Source: Actinoplanes sp. KI2 (GTDB taxonomy: Bacteria > Actinomycetota > Actinomycetes > Mycobacteriales > Micromonosporaceae). Taken from it: a stretch of 64,000 nt of DNA. Below, in pieces: positions 1 to 8,203 of this stretch. Position 1 is the first letter of the stretch. Each line of letters begins with the position of its first letter. Position numbers and translations under genes: made by a program. The stretch lies in contig NZ_JAOSZE010000009.1 of assembly GCF_025630775.1 (NCBI RefSeq), positions 1 to 64,000 of the forward strand, written 5' to 3'. The notes beneath the pieces are model-generated. The model ran no database searches, was not told the DNA's origin, and saw only the letters and a list, made by a program, of their open reading frames with translations.

Positions 1-108
1 AATAACCAGAGCCAGCACAGCCGCGACCGTGACAGCCTTCTGACCAGCCGTGAACGACTTGAAGGCGCCGATGATCCGGCGAATCGGGGCGGGAAGACGG
101 TCAGTCAT
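1..108 (-). CDS. fliF: Probable flagellar M-ring protein FliF, N-terminal fragment
   Basis: Only the first 36 codons are inside the window; the gene runs off the left edge. The fragment reads MTDRLPAPIRRIIGAFKSF, then TAGQKAVTVAAVLALVI. A basic head, the GQK(A/V)VTV stretch and the start of a hydrophobic helix are what FliF proteins show at their first membrane segment. FliF forms the membrane ring at the base of the flagellum. The ATG at 108 is chosen because AAGGA lies about 11 bases upstream; an in-frame ATG at 120 is also possible. The gene is divergent from the unknown gene at 516. Identification rests on a short stretch, so another single-pass membrane protein remains possible. Confidence 0.5.
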   Translation of the reverse strand, partial: MTDRLPAPIRRIIGAFKSFTAGQKAVTVAAVLALVI

Positions 109-515
109 ATCAGCCTGCATCCTTACCGAAGTTGATCGCGGGCGGCGTGCCGGTCATTGCTGCGAAATGCGTCGTGCGCCGATCCTTAGCGTTTTGCCCG
201 AGCAATCCGTGCTCGCACCATGCAGTTCGACCCGGCCCGGGTGCCGCTGAGCCGGTACCGGGTGCATCGCGGTTGCACGCAGAACGCCCTCGGAGGCCGG
301 TCGAGGCGCGCTTTTTTCACACTTATCTCCCGGGGCTGCCGACCTGACACCGGGGTGGTCAAAGTGACGGCTGAACACGTTTTGCGGCGACGCGGCCGGC
401 TATCACGTCGACCAGTGGACCGGGGAGATGGGCGAGCCTCTCCAGGAGTACGAGCGCCAGTTCGAGTGGTGGGACGTCATCAGGTTCGGCCCGACGTGAA
501 GCCGTCAGTAGGTTG
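109..515. other. Intergenic region between divergent genes, about 400 bp
   Basis: No convincing coding frame is visible here; the frames that stay open have mixed composition and poor starts. It must hold the promoters for the FliF-like gene (leftward) and the unknown gene at 516 (rightward). A core AACACGTT at 374-381 resembles the centre of a KstR site but lacks the outer T and A of the consensus, so I do not call it. Confidence 0.5.
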
Positions 516-917
516 ATGGCCATGGAATACCGCACCCAGTTCCAGGCCATTCACAAGCGACCCCAGCTGTACGGCCTGGACGGGTCGTACGGGCAGTACT
601 GCGCCTATCTGGCGGGCCTCGACGCGGGTAACGACGGCCGCCTGCTGACCGGTTTCCGGGAGTGGCTGGTGACCCGCCTGGGCGACGGCAACAACCTGAC
701 CTGGCAGGGCCTGGTGATCCACCTGGCCCGCCCGGACGGCGCGGCCGGCGGTCGCGCGGCGGTCGAGTCGGCCGACCGCGACCCGGCCGTCATCGACACG
801 CTCTTCGCCCTGCTGGACGAGTTCTTCGCCCTGCGGGTGGGCCCGCCGGACCTGGTACGCATCTACGACGACTACCTGACCTGGCTCAAGGCCCAGTCCT
901 GGTACCAGCCGACCTGA
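516..917 (+). CDS. Hypothetical protein, 133 aa
   Basis: I do not recognise this family. The protein begins MAMEYRTQFQAIHKRPQLYG and ends in LKAQSWYQPT. It is soluble, acidic, without signal peptide or membrane helix, and has repeated aromatic and leucine positions typical of a small helical domain. The 'IHKRPQLYG' opening resembles small actinobacterial proteins of unknown role. The ATG at 516 is preferred, with another in-frame ATG at 522; a TTG at 513 is less likely. It ends 10 bp before the stop of the convergent TetR gene. No functional clue comes from the neighbours. Confidence 0.7.
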   Translation: MAMEYRTQFQAIHKRPQLYGLDGSYGQYCAYLAGLDAGNDGRLLTGFREWLVTRLGDGNNLTWQGLVIHLARPDGAAGGRAAVESADRDPAVIDTLFALLDEFFALRVGPPDLVRIYDDYLTWLKAQSWYQPT

Positions 918-926
918 CTACCGGTG

Positions 927-1505
927 TCACGAGGTGGGCCGGAGGGCCGGTAGCAGCACGAAGTCGACGAGGTCCACCGCGGTCCGGTGGTCGAGGGCAC
1001 GGCGGCGGAAGACCACGTTGCGGAACGCGGCGGCCGGGACGATTCCGGCCAGCAGGTCGGCCGGGGCCGACGAGGCGACTTCGCCACGGGCTTGCCAGCG
1101 CCGCAGCACGGCCGCGAAGGCCATGGCGGGCGGCTTGCCGATCGCCGCGTACGCGGCCTCGCGCAGCTCGTCGTTGCGGCCGATCTCGTCGAGCACACCG
1201 GCCAGCACCATTGCGGGCCGCCGGTGCGGCTGGACGAAATGCATGGCGCATTCCAGCAGGTCGCCGCGCAACGTGCCGGTGTCGGGCACGGCCGGCGGGC
1301 TCTGCAGCGCCTGGACGGCCGCGATCACCAGGCCGATCTTGGACGGCCAGCGCCGGTAGACGGCGGCCTTGCCGGTACCGGCCGCCCGGGCGACGGCCTC
1401 CACGGTGGTGGCGGCGAACCCGTGCTGGATGAGCAGGTCCTGGGTGGCGTCGAGGATCGCCGCCTCGAGCGCCGGATCGCGCGGCCGGCCTCCCTGTGAA
1501 GACAC
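927..1505 (-). CDS. TetR-family transcriptional regulator
   Basis: A 192-residue one-component repressor. The N-terminal helix-turn-helix reads AAILDATQDLLIQHGFAATT, then VEAVARAAGTGKAAVYRRWP, the classic TetR recognition block ending in a Y-R-R-W-P-S-K motif. The remaining ~130 residues form the ligand-binding and dimer domain (TetR_C type). The start is the GTG at 1505, which gives VSSQGGRPRDPALE, a normal TetR opening; the long open frame upstream overlaps the operator region and is not coding. It is divergent from the small membrane protein at 1588, and two inverted repeats lie between them, so it probably represses both itself and that gene. The ligand is unknown. Confidence 0.9.
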   Translation of the reverse strand: MSSQGGRPRDPALEAAILDATQDLLIQHGFAATTVEAVARAAGTGKAAVYRRWPSKIGLVIAAVQALQSPPAVPDTGTLRGDLLECAMHFVQPHRRPAMVLAGVLDEIGRNDELREAAYAAIGKPPAMAFAAVLRRWQARGEVASSAPADLLAGIVPAAAFRNVVFRRRALDHRTAVDLVDFVLLPALRPTS

Positions 1506-1515
1506 ACAGCAAGTA

Positions 1516-1563
1516 TACGGGACCGAGTGGTACCGTAATTTACGGGACCGATCAGTCCCGTAA
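1516..1563. promoter_or_regulatory. Two tandem TetR-type operators
   Basis: Site A, 1516-1537: TACGGGAC, six bases, GTACCGTA (one mismatch). Site B, 1540-1563: TTACGGGAC, six bases, GTCCCGTAA (perfect 9-bp arms). Their centres are 25 bp apart. They fill the 82-bp gap between the TetR gene start (1505) and the membrane protein start (1588), so a bound repressor would cover both promoters. The inverted repeats are seen directly; binding by the adjacent TetR is inferred. Confidence 0.8.
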
Positions 1564-1587
1564 GTAAGCCCCGGAGAAGGGTGTGCC

Positions 1588-2034
1588 ATGTCCCGACGTA
1601 CCGCTCTCATCCTCCTGGCCGTCATCGCCTGCGCCATCGCCGTCAACACGCTGGTCGCCGCGGTCGCCCGGCACGCCGGGGCGAGCGCGACGTTCCCGCC
1701 GCTGCAGCTTCCGGTGTACGGCGCGTTCACCGCGGCCGGCGTGCTCGCCGGGTGGGCCGGCTGGCAGCTCGTGCGGCGCCGGTCGGCCCGGCCTCGCCGC
1801 GTACTGAAGGTCCTCGTCCCCACCGTGGCCGTGCTGTCGTTCCTCCCCGACGTGGCGCTGCTGACCCTGAAGTTCATCCCGGACACCACCGCGACGGCCG
1901 TCGCCGCGCTCATGGTGATGCATGTCGTGGTGGTCGCCTTCGCCGTCCCCGGCTACCAGCTCGCGGCTCCGGTCAACGCGCCGGACGGCGGCGCCGTAGC
2001 AGCCCAGCAACCGGTCGGCAACTCCTTGCCGTGA
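1588..2034 (+). CDS. Small four-helix membrane protein (DUF6069-like)
   Basis: A 148-residue protein with about four hydrophobic segments, near residues 5-25, 45-65, 75-95 and 105-125, and a soluble C-terminal tail. The pattern of polar gaps and the size match the DUF6069 family found beside TetR regulators in actinobacteria. GGAGAAGG lies 7 bases before the ATG. It is transcribed away from the TetR gene and lies directly downstream of the paired operators, so it is the likely regulated target. A transport, efflux or membrane-stress role would be a guess; no catalytic motif is visible. Confidence 0.8.
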   Translation: MSRRTALILLAVIACAIAVNTLVAAVARHAGASATFPPLQLPVYGAFTAAGVLAGWAGWQLVRRRSARPRRVLKVLVPTVAVLSFLPDVALLTLKFIPDTTATAVAALMVMHVVVVAFAVPGYQLAAPVNAPDGGAVAAQQPVGNSLP

Positions 2035-2120
2035 CCCAGCTCACTCCTTTACGGTCACGCCAGACTGGTGGAGGACCTCGCTTCGCCTCGACCGCCGTCC
2101 CTCGAACAAGGGCTCCGACC

Positions 2121-3713
2121 ATGATCGAGCAGTTGCACGCCGTCCTGCGCATGCACCAGATCGGCATCGTCAATTTGCTGCGTCCGGACCGGCTGCTGCG
2201 TGCGGCGGTCAACAACGCCCGGCTCGGCCCGCAGGCCGCTCTGATCAGGAAGGCGGCGGCCGAGCATCCGGACGCTCCGGCGGTGACCGACGACCGTGGC
2301 ACCCTGACCTACCGGGAGCTCGACGAACAGTCCAATGCCCTGGCACACGCCCTGCAGGAGCTCGGCCTGCCGGCCCGGTCGGTGGTCGGTGTCCTGGCCC
2401 GGGACCACCGCGGCCTGCTGCTGGCGATCAGCGGCACCGCCCGGGCCTCGTTACGGCTGGCGCTGATGAACACCGGTCTCGCAAGGCAGCAGTTCGCCGA
2501 GGTGGTGGCCCGCGAGAAGATCCGGGTGGTGTTGTACGACAGCGAGTTCGCCGACCTGATCGACGGCCTGCCGGACGACATCCCGCGCTATCTCACCTGG
2601 GGTGCGGCCTCCGCCGGCACGCCCATCGACGAGCTGATCGCGGCACACCCGGTCACCCCGCTGCCCCTGCCGGAGCGGCCGGCCGGTTTCATCATCCTCA
2701 CCAGCGGCACCACCGGCCTGCCCAAGGGCGCGCCGCGCACGAAGGTGTCGCCGCTGGCCAGCGTCCTGATCGCGGACCGGATCCCGTTCCCGCGGCAGGG
2801 CGCCGCGGTGTTCGCTTCGCCGCTGTTCCACAGCACCGGCTTCGGAGCCTGGACCGTCGGGCTGTCGCTGGCCAACCACGCCGTACTGCTGCGCCGCTTC
2901 GACGCCGAACGCATCCTCGAGGCGATCGCCGAGCACCGGGCCGAGATGCTGGTCGCGGTGCCGACGATGCTCACCCGGATCCTCGCTCTCGGGCCCGAGA
3001 TCATCGGCAAGTACGACACCTCGTCGCTGCGGACCGTCTTCGTCGCCGGTTCCGCCCTGGCGCCCGAGCTGACGAACCGGTTCCAGGACGTGTTCGGCGA
3101 GGTGATCTACAACGTGTACGGGTCCACCGAGGTCGCCGTCGCGTCGGTGGCCCAGCCGGCCGAGGCGCGCCGGGCGCCCGGGACGGTCGGCAAACCGCCG
3201 GTCACCGTGCACGTCGCCCTCTACGACGCGAACGACCGCCGGATCACCGAGGCCGGGGTGCACGGGCGGGTGTTCGTGCGTACCGGGATTCCGTTCGAGG
3301 GCTACACCGACGGACAGCAGAAGCAGATCATCGACGGCTACATGGCCACCGGCGACCAGGGCCACTTCGACGACGAGGGCCTGCTCTTCATCGACGGCCG
3401 CGACGACGACATGGTCATCTCCGGCGGCGAGAACGTGTATCCGGTGGCCGTGGAGAACCTCCTCGCCGAGCGCGACGACGTGGTCGAGGCCGCGGTGATC
3501 GGCGTGGACGACCCGGAGTTCGGCAAGCGGCTGCGCGCCTTCATCGTCCCGACCGACTCCTCCGCCCGAGATCCTCAGGTGATCAAGGACTACGTGAAGG
3601 CGAGCCTTGCCCGGTATCAGGTGCCGCGCGACGTGGTGTTCGTGGACGCGCTGCCGCGCAATGCCACCGGCAAGGTGCTGCGTCGCGAGCTGCCGACCGG
3701 CCCGACGGACTGA
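2121..3713 (+). CDS. Fatty-acyl-CoA synthetase (FadD type)
   Basis: A 530-residue ANL-superfamily ligase that activates a carboxylic acid to its adenylate and then to the CoA thioester. Motifs occur in order: the phosphate-binding loop TSGTTGLPKG at residues 194-203; the adenine/Mg block VYGSTEV near 334; ATGDQGHFDDEG with DGRDDDMVISGGENVYP near 410-445, including the hinge aspartate; and the catalytic lysine in NATGKVLRREL near the C-terminus. AAGGG precedes the ATG at 2121; the open frame runs further upstream but crosses the previous gene. Length is normal. It could activate fatty or steroid side-chain acids, as FadD ligases do near steroid clusters, but it has no KstR site and the substrate cannot be read from sequence. 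Confidence 0.9.
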   Translation: MIEQLHAVLRMHQIGIVNLLRPDRLLRAAVNNARLGPQAALIRKAAAEHPDAPAVTDDRGTLTYRELDEQSNALAHALQELGLPARSVVGVLARDHRGLLLAISGTARASLRLALMNTGLARQQFAEVVAREKIRVVLYDSEFADLIDGLPDDIPRYLTWGAASAGTPIDELIAAHPVTPLPLPERPAGFIILTSGTTGLPKGAPRTKVSPLASVLIADRIPFPRQGAAVFASPLFHSTGFGAWTVGLSLANHAVLLRRFDAERILEAIAEHRAEMLVAVPTMLTRILALGPEIIGKYDTSSLRTVFVAGSALAPELTNRFQDVFGEVIYNVYGSTEVAVASVAQPAEARRAPGTVGKPPVTVHVALYDANDRRITEAGVHGRVFVRTGIPFEGYTDGQQKQIIDGYMATGDQGHFDDEGLLFIDGRDDDMVISGGENVYPVAVENLLAERDDVVEAAVIGVDDPEFGKRLRAFIVPTDSSARDPQVIKDYVKASLARYQVPRDVVFVDALPRNATGKVLRRELPTGPTD

Positions 3714-3730
3714 CCGACACCGATCGCTGC

Positions 3731-3762
3731 CCGGCCCGTCACCCGGTTGCCGGGCCGGTTTT
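3731..3762 (+). terminator. Intrinsic terminator after the FadD gene
   Basis: A perfect 8-bp stem, CCGGCCCG (3731-3738) with CGGGCCGG (3751-3758), a 12-base loop, then TTTT. It lies 17 bp after the FadD stop and overlaps the last codons of the convergent SIMPL gene. Confidence 0.8.
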
Positions 3763-4515
3763 CCGCATGGCGAGGGCCCATTCCACCGTGACAGTCACCG
3801 CAAGCTGCTGCCGGCCCGGGTCGATCGGGAACGGTGCGCTCATGGCGGCCGGGCCGAAGTAGTGGGTGACGGGACCCCCGTCGCTGGGAGCCGCCTCGCT
3901 CACCTTGAGGACGCGGCCGAGCGATCGGCCTGCCTCGCCCGCATACAGCGTGGCTTTCCGCCGGGCGTCGGCGAACGCCTTCTTGCGTGCTTTCGTGAGC
4001 AGTGCGGTGTCGTTCTCGATGGCGAACGACACGCCGTTCAACCGCGCCGCGTCGCCCCCTGCGGCGATGGCGGCGGACATGAGCTCGCCGGCGCGCCCCA
4101 AGTTCCGGATCGTCGCGGTGAGCCCTTCGCTCACGGTGTACCCGATGACCGCCTGCTTGTCGTCCACCTTCGTGCCGATGGTGAGGTTCGACGTCTGAAG
4201 GTCGGCTCGGGTGATCCCGGCGTGGATGAGCGAGTCGCGCATCCGGTTGGCCGCCGTGTTGGCGCTTTGCAGAGCCTGGGCGACCGTGGACGCGGTGGTC
4301 TCCACCCCGAAGTCGGCGGTGAGCGTGTCGGGCTCACCGCCGACTTCGCCGGTCCCGGTGACCAGGACGCTGTCCTGGGCTTGATCGGCGGGTGGGGAAT
4401 CCATCGTGGCGGCGGCCGAAGCGAACGCCGGACCACCGCCAAGCGACAATGGCGCCTGCACGACGATTACCGCCAGCGCGACGAGTACGGGCGTGGTAGC
4501 ACGCGACCGGAACAT
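3739..4515 (-). CDS. Secreted SIMPL-domain (DUF541) protein
   Basis: A 258-residue exported protein. A hydrophobic signal sequence (about residues 8-35, ending near AFASAAA) is followed by a SIMPL/DUF541 domain from about residue 50 to the end. The domain is marked by VTGTGEVGGEPDTLTADFGV near its start, the central TSNLTIGTKVDD, and VTVTVEWAL at the end, as in BP26/OMP28-like periplasmic proteins. The ATG at 4515 is chosen because AAGGTGGG lies just upstream; an ATG at 4545 would add ten residues without a ribosome site. The molecular role of the family is poorly known; some members form channel-like rings. It is convergent with the FadD gene and has no operon partner. Confidence 0.85.
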   Translation of the reverse strand: MFRSRATTPVLVALAVIVVQAPLSLGGGPAFASAAATMDSPPADQAQDSVLVTGTGEVGGEPDTLTADFGVETTASTVAQALQSANTAANRMRDSLIHAGITRADLQTSNLTIGTKVDDKQAVIGYTVSEGLTATIRNLGRAGELMSAAIAAGGDAARLNGVSFAIENDTALLTKARKKAFADARRKATLYAGEAGRSLGRVLKVSEAAPSDGGPVTHYFGPAAMSAPFPIDPGRQQLAVTVTVEWALAMRKTGPATG

Positions 4516-4625
4516 TTCCCACCTTAAGGGTTGATTTATACCCATTCAACGCCGCCAGGGCTCCGGCCGATGCTGCTTTTCCACCCACATAAACCGTCTG
4601 GGCGAAGGACAACCGCCCCGAGGTC

Positions 4626-5837
4626 TCAGGCCGTGCGCAGGGCCACGGTCGGTGGCAGCCGGGACGCCCGGACGGCCGGTAGGAGGCCGGCGACCGCGCC
4701 GATCAGGACGGCCGCGCCGATGCCGCCGGACCAGGCCTGGACCGGGATCACGACCGCCCAGCTCTTCGCGGTCGCGTACACCGCCGTCGCCGCGGCACCG
4801 GCCAGCACGCCGGCCACCCCGCCGAGGGCGGCGAGCAGGACGGCCTCGGCCAGGAACTGCGTCCTTATCTGGCCCTGGGTCGCGCCGAGGGCGCGCCGCA
4901 GGCCGATCTCCGAGCGGCGCTCCAGGACCGAGATGATCATGATGTTGGCAACGCCGACGGCCCCCACGATCAGCGCCACCACGCCGAGCCCGAGGAAGAG
5001 GCTGTCGAACGCCCCGGCCGCGGCGGCGCGGGCGGTGAGCACGTCGGACGGCTGGCTGACGTTCACCTCGTTCGGCGCCTCGGGGTCGGCGGTCGGCGCC
5101 AGCAGCGCCTGCACCGCGGCCACCCGGTCGATGTCGGCGCGCACGTAGATCGAGCTCGGCGGGCCGGCCGTCGGCTCGCCGCCGGCCATGCTGACGTAGC
5201 CGAGATACCGCTGGGCGGCCGGGTACCCGATCAGGGCGCTGTTGTCGATGTCCGGCTCCAGCGGCGACGGGGCCAGGACGCCCGCCACGGTGAACCACTG
5301 GTGGCCCAGCCAGATCCGCTTGTTCTCGATCCGGTCGATGCCCAGCCGCAGCGCGGCGACCGAGCCGAGCACCGCGACCGGCTCGCGGGCGGTGCCCTCG
5401 TTGAGCCACTCGCCGCGGGCGACGGCGGTGCGCAGCACGGCCGGCAGGTTCAGGCTGGTGGCCCGCACCTGGAGGCCACCGGAGTTGCCGGCCGGGATCA
5501 TCGAGCTGCGGTAGACCTTCTCGTCCTTCAGCAGGCCGGTGTGCGCCACCTGTTCGACCCCGGCCAGGTGGGTGATCCGGGCCGGCGCCTCGCGGGGCAG
5601 CAAGGCCGGCTGCCCGGTGAGGCTCTGCCCGGCCTCGGCGGTCAGCATGTTCGGGCCGAGCCGGGCGATCTCCGCGAGCAGCCCGGCCTGCGAGGAGGCG
5701 GACACCCCGAGAACGGCCACGATCGCCGCGGTTCCGATCGCGATCCCGAGCGCGGACAGCGCGGCGCGCAGCGGCCGGGCGCGCAGCCCGGTACTCGCCA
5801 CCCGCAGCCCGTCCTTGGGCCGCAGTCGTGTCCTCAT
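4626..5837 (-). CDS. MacB/FtsX-type ABC transporter permease
   Basis: A 403-residue inner-membrane protein of the MacB-FtsX family. It has one N-terminal helix near residues 25-45 (LRAALSALGIAIGTAAIVAV), a ~220-residue extracytoplasmic MacB-PCD domain, and three C-terminal helices (about 280-305, 330-355, 365-390). The cytosolic motif LERRSEIGLRRALGATQGQI, which contacts the ATPase, is clear. Such systems use ATP to drive mechanical work or export across the envelope rather than canonical import. The ATG at 5837 overlaps the stop of the ATPase gene (ATGA), so the two are translationally coupled. It is the last gene of a four-gene operon (lipoprotein, adaptor, ATPase, permease). Confidence 0.93.
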   Translation of the reverse strand: MRTRLRPKDGLRVASTGLRARPLRAALSALGIAIGTAAIVAVLGVSASSQAGLLAEIARLGPNMLTAEAGQSLTGQPALLPREAPARITHLAGVEQVAHTGLLKDEKVYRSSMIPAGNSGGLQVRATSLNLPAVLRTAVARGEWLNEGTAREPVAVLGSVAALRLGIDRIENKRIWLGHQWFTVAGVLAPSPLEPDIDNSALIGYPAAQRYLGYVSMAGGEPTAGPPSSIYVRADIDRVAAVQALLAPTADPEAPNEVNVSQPSDVLTARAAAAGAFDSLFLGLGVVALIVGAVGVANIMIISVLERRSEIGLRRALGATQGQIRTQFLAEAVLLAALGGVAGVLAGAAATAVYATAKSWAVVIPVQAWSGGIGAAVLIGAVAGLLPAVRASRLPPTVALRTA

Positions 5838-6535
5838 CGCACCTCCCCCGTGCCGGAGGTGTCCTCGACCACCCGGCCGTCCAGGACCCGGATCCGGCGC
5901 GGCAGCTGATCGGCGAGCGCCGCGTCGTGCGTGATCATGATGATGGTGGCGCCCGCGGCGTTCAGCTCGCGGATCAGCCGCATGATCGATGCCCCGGTGG
6001 CGCTGTCGAGGTTCCCGGTCGGCTCGTCGGCGAGCACGATCGCCGGCCGCCCGACGAGGGCCCGGGCGATCGCCAGCCGCTGCCGCTCCCCGCCGGAGAG
6101 CTTGGTGGGCCGGAAGCCGGCGCGGCCGGCCAGCCCGACCCGGTCGAGCGCCTCGTCCGCGCGCCGGTACCGCTCGGCGGCGGGGACGCCCGCGTAGAGC
6201 AGCCCGTCCGCGACGTTCTCCCGCACCGTGGCGTGCTCGGCCAGGAAGAACTGCTGGAACACGAACCCGATCTCCCGGGCCCGCAGCCGGGACAGCTCGC
6301 GGTCGCTGAGCCCGGCCGCGTCCACCCCGCCGATCCGGACCACGCCGCCGCTGGGCCGCTCCAGCGTCCCCATGATGTGCAGCAGCGTGGACTTGCCCGA
6401 CCCGCTGGGCCCGACGACCGCCACCAGCTCGCCCCGCCGGACGGAGAGGGACACCCCCTGCAGGGCCGGCACCGGCGGCTGCTCCCCGTAGACCTTGGTC
6501 ACCCCGGCCAGGTCCAGAACCGTTTCGCCGCTCAC
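5834..6535 (-). CDS. MacB/LolD-type ABC transporter ATPase
   Basis: A 233-residue nucleotide-binding subunit. It shows Walker A GPSGSGKST, a Q-loop FVFQQFFL, the signature LSGGERQRLAIARAL, Walker B IVLADEPTGNLD and the switch histidine MITHD. The 'DEPTGNLD' wording is typical of the LolD/MacB/FtsE class. The GTG at 6535 overlaps the stop of the adaptor gene (GTGA), and its own stop overlaps the permease start, so it is coupled on both sides. It powers the neighbouring FtsX-like permease. Length is normal and all catalytic residues are present. Confidence 0.95.
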   Translation of the reverse strand: MSGETVLDLAGVTKVYGEQPPVPALQGVSLSVRRGELVAVVGPSGSGKSTLLHIMGTLERPSGGVVRIGGVDAAGLSDRELSRLRAREIGFVFQQFFLAEHATVRENVADGLLYAGVPAAERYRRADEALDRVGLAGRAGFRPTKLSGGERQRLAIARALVGRPAIVLADEPTGNLDSATGASIMRLIRELNAAGATIIMITHDAALADQLPRRIRVLDGRVVEDTSGTGEVR

Positions 6536-7593
6536 GAGGCCGGCACCACCACGTGGTCGCCCTCGTGCAGGTCGCCCTCGACCTGGACCTGCCCGCTGGA
6601 GCTGTCGAACAGGCCCACCTCCACCGCGACCAGCGCGCGGGCGCCGCCGGCCCGGACGACCTCGACCGCGAACCCGCCGCCGGATTTCCCGACGAGCGCG
6701 GTGACCGGGACGTTCAGGGCGCTGTCCACCCCCGCCGTCGTGATCTCCACCTGCACCGGGGCCTGGTCGAGCCCGCGCGCCTGCGCCGGATCGTCGAGGC
6801 CGAGGTACGCCGGGACGGTCGCGCCGCCGGCGCCGGTCTGCTGCCCGTCCGGGACCTGGGCGACCCGCCCCAGCCGGGCCACCCGGCCGGTCGCCGACCG
6901 GTTGCCGGGCAGCGTGATCCGCGCCCGGCAGCCCGCCTTCACCAGGCCCTGCTGCAGGGCGTCGAGGGTCACCCGCACCTCGAGCGTGTCGGACGTGGCC
7001 TGGACGACCGGCGCGCCCGGCTGGGCGGCCGCGCCGAGCACGCCGGACACCTTGGCGATCCGCACCGGCTCGGGCAGCACGACCGCATCGTCGAGGCCGA
7101 GCTCGCCGGTCACCTCCGCGCCCCGGTCGTGCTGGAGCGCCCGAAGGCCGGTCCGCGTCCTCGCGGTGAAGCTGCTGCCCGTGGCGGCCGGGTAGCCGAG
7201 CCGGCGCAGGTTCTCGTTGAGCTCCCGGACGTCGTTGCCGGTATCGCCGCCCCGCAGGTCGCGGTAGGCCGGGACCGGGCCGCACAGCAGCAGCACCGGC
7301 CGGTCGTCCACCCGGTAGAACACGTCGCCGCAGCCGATCTTGTCGCCGCCGCCGGGCAGTGCGGTGTAGGTCCCGGCGGCGTGATTGATCGCGGAGTACG
7401 GGTTCCGATAGGTCAGGATCCCGTCCAGCGAGACGGTGGCCGCGAGCTTCCCCTTCTGCACCGTCGCCGTGCTCGCCGGGTCCTGCGTGGCGGGCGCCGC
7501 CTCCGTCGAACCGGACGCGGCGGCCACCCCGCCGGTGACGGTCGCGGTGACCAGGACGGCCGCCCCGGCCAGCGCCCAGGTTGTCCGCTTCAC
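6532..7593 (-). CDS. Membrane-fusion (adaptor) protein with peptidoglycan-binding domain
   Basis: A 353-residue exported protein. After an N-terminal signal/anchor helix (residues 5-30) comes a first beta segment, then a PG_binding_1-like three-helix domain (GGDTGNDVRELNENLRRLGY through TGLRALQHDRG, about residues 110-160). Barrel-sandwich and beta-barrel strands follow, as in HlyD/MacA adaptors, to the C-terminus. In Gram-positive MacAB-like systems such adaptors couple the FtsX-like permease to the cell wall; the peptidoglycan-binding insert fits that. GTG at 7593 is coupled to the upstream lipoprotein stop, and its own stop to the ATPase start. The two-component system opposite probably controls expression. 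Confidence 0.88.
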   Translation of the reverse strand: MKRTTWALAGAAVLVTATVTGGVAAASGSTEAAPATQDPASTATVQKGKLAATVSLDGILTYRNPYSAINHAAGTYTALPGGGDKIGCGDVFYRVDDRPVLLLCGPVPAYRDLRGGDTGNDVRELNENLRRLGYPAATGSSFTARTRTGLRALQHDRGAEVTGELGLDDAVVLPEPVRIAKVSGVLGAAAQPGAPVVQATSDTLEVRVTLDALQQGLVKAGCRARITLPGNRSATGRVARLGRVAQVPDGQQTGAGGATVPAYLGLDDPAQARGLDQAPVQVEITTAGVDSALNVPVTALVGKSGGGFAVEVVRAGGARALVAVEVGLFDSSSGQVQVEGDLHEGDHVVVPAS

Positions 7594-8117
7594 GGCCGGC
7601 CCTTCTGGACGATCCCGGCCACGAGATCGCCGCACTTGTCCTGCGCGGCGCGCAGCACCGGATCGCTCCGGACGTCCTTCCCGGCGAGGGACGGGATGCG
7701 ATTGGTGTCGATGATGGGATCGGCCGGGCCGGGGTCCGGAAAGTCCCGCACGCCGTTGTCGCGCATGCACGCGGCGAACTTCAGGACCTGCGCCTGCTGC
7801 TCGGCGGTCCGCTTGCCGCCGGTGAACCCGGCCGGTTGGAGGTCCTTGCACGCGTCGAGGGCCTTCTTCCACTCGGCGCTGTCCGGGTTCAGCGACGAGC
7901 CGTTCAGCACCCCGTCGACCGTGAAGGTGCCCGACGCGTCCGGGTCCGGGAACCCCTTGACGCCGTTGTCGCGCATGCACGCGGCGAATTTCACCGCCTT
8001 GTCGTGGTTGGCGGCCGCATTGTCGCCGGCGCCGGCGGTCGAGGTCTTCGAGCATCCCGCGCCGATCAGGGCGGCGAGGGCGAGGGCGGCCAGCGGCCGG
8101 AGCATTCTCCTGGACAT
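7590..8117 (-). CDS. Lipoprotein with two CMRDNG-FPDP repeats
   Basis: A 175-residue lipoprotein. The signal peptide ends in a lipobox LIGAGC with the modified cysteine at residue 22. The mature part holds two copies of a motif: VKFAACMRDNGVKGFPDPD and, about 75 residues on, LKFAACMRDNGVRDFPDPG. Each copy carries one cysteine, and other cysteines follow (ACKDL, DKCGDL), so disulfides are possible. Proteins with this repeat commonly accompany actinobacterial ABC efflux/adaptor operons; the exact role is not known to me. It is the first gene of the MacAB-like operon and lies divergent from the response regulator. Confidence 0.85.
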   Translation of the reverse strand: MSRRMLRPLAALALAALIGAGCSKTSTAGAGDNAAANHDKAVKFAACMRDNGVKGFPDPDASGTFTVDGVLNGSSLNPDSAEWKKALDACKDLQPAGFTGGKRTAEQQAQVLKFAACMRDNGVRDFPDPGPADPIIDTNRIPSLAGKDVRSDPVLRAAQDKCGDLVAGIVQKGRP

Positions 8118-8150
8118 TGCCGCAGTACACCGGATGCGCCGTTACCAGCA

Positions 8151-8170
8151 CGTATGCGGTTTTCCATACG
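8151..8170. promoter_or_regulatory. Inverted repeat between ABC operon and two-component genes
   Basis: CGTATG (8151-8156), eight bases, CATACG (8165-8170). It lies in the 86-bp gap between the divergent lipoprotein (8117) and response regulator (8204) starts. It is a reasonable operator candidate for the OmpR-type regulator beside it, but those usually prefer direct repeats, so this is tentative. Confidence 0.4.
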
Positions 8171-8203
8171 CCGGCGATAGGTCCCGGCTCGTTAGAATCG
8201 GGC

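Noticed and set aside
374..381. AACACGTT core like a KstR site upstream of the gene at 516
   Set aside because: The outer T and A of TnnAACnnGTTnnA are missing and no steroid gene is nearby; an 8-bp match is expected by chance.
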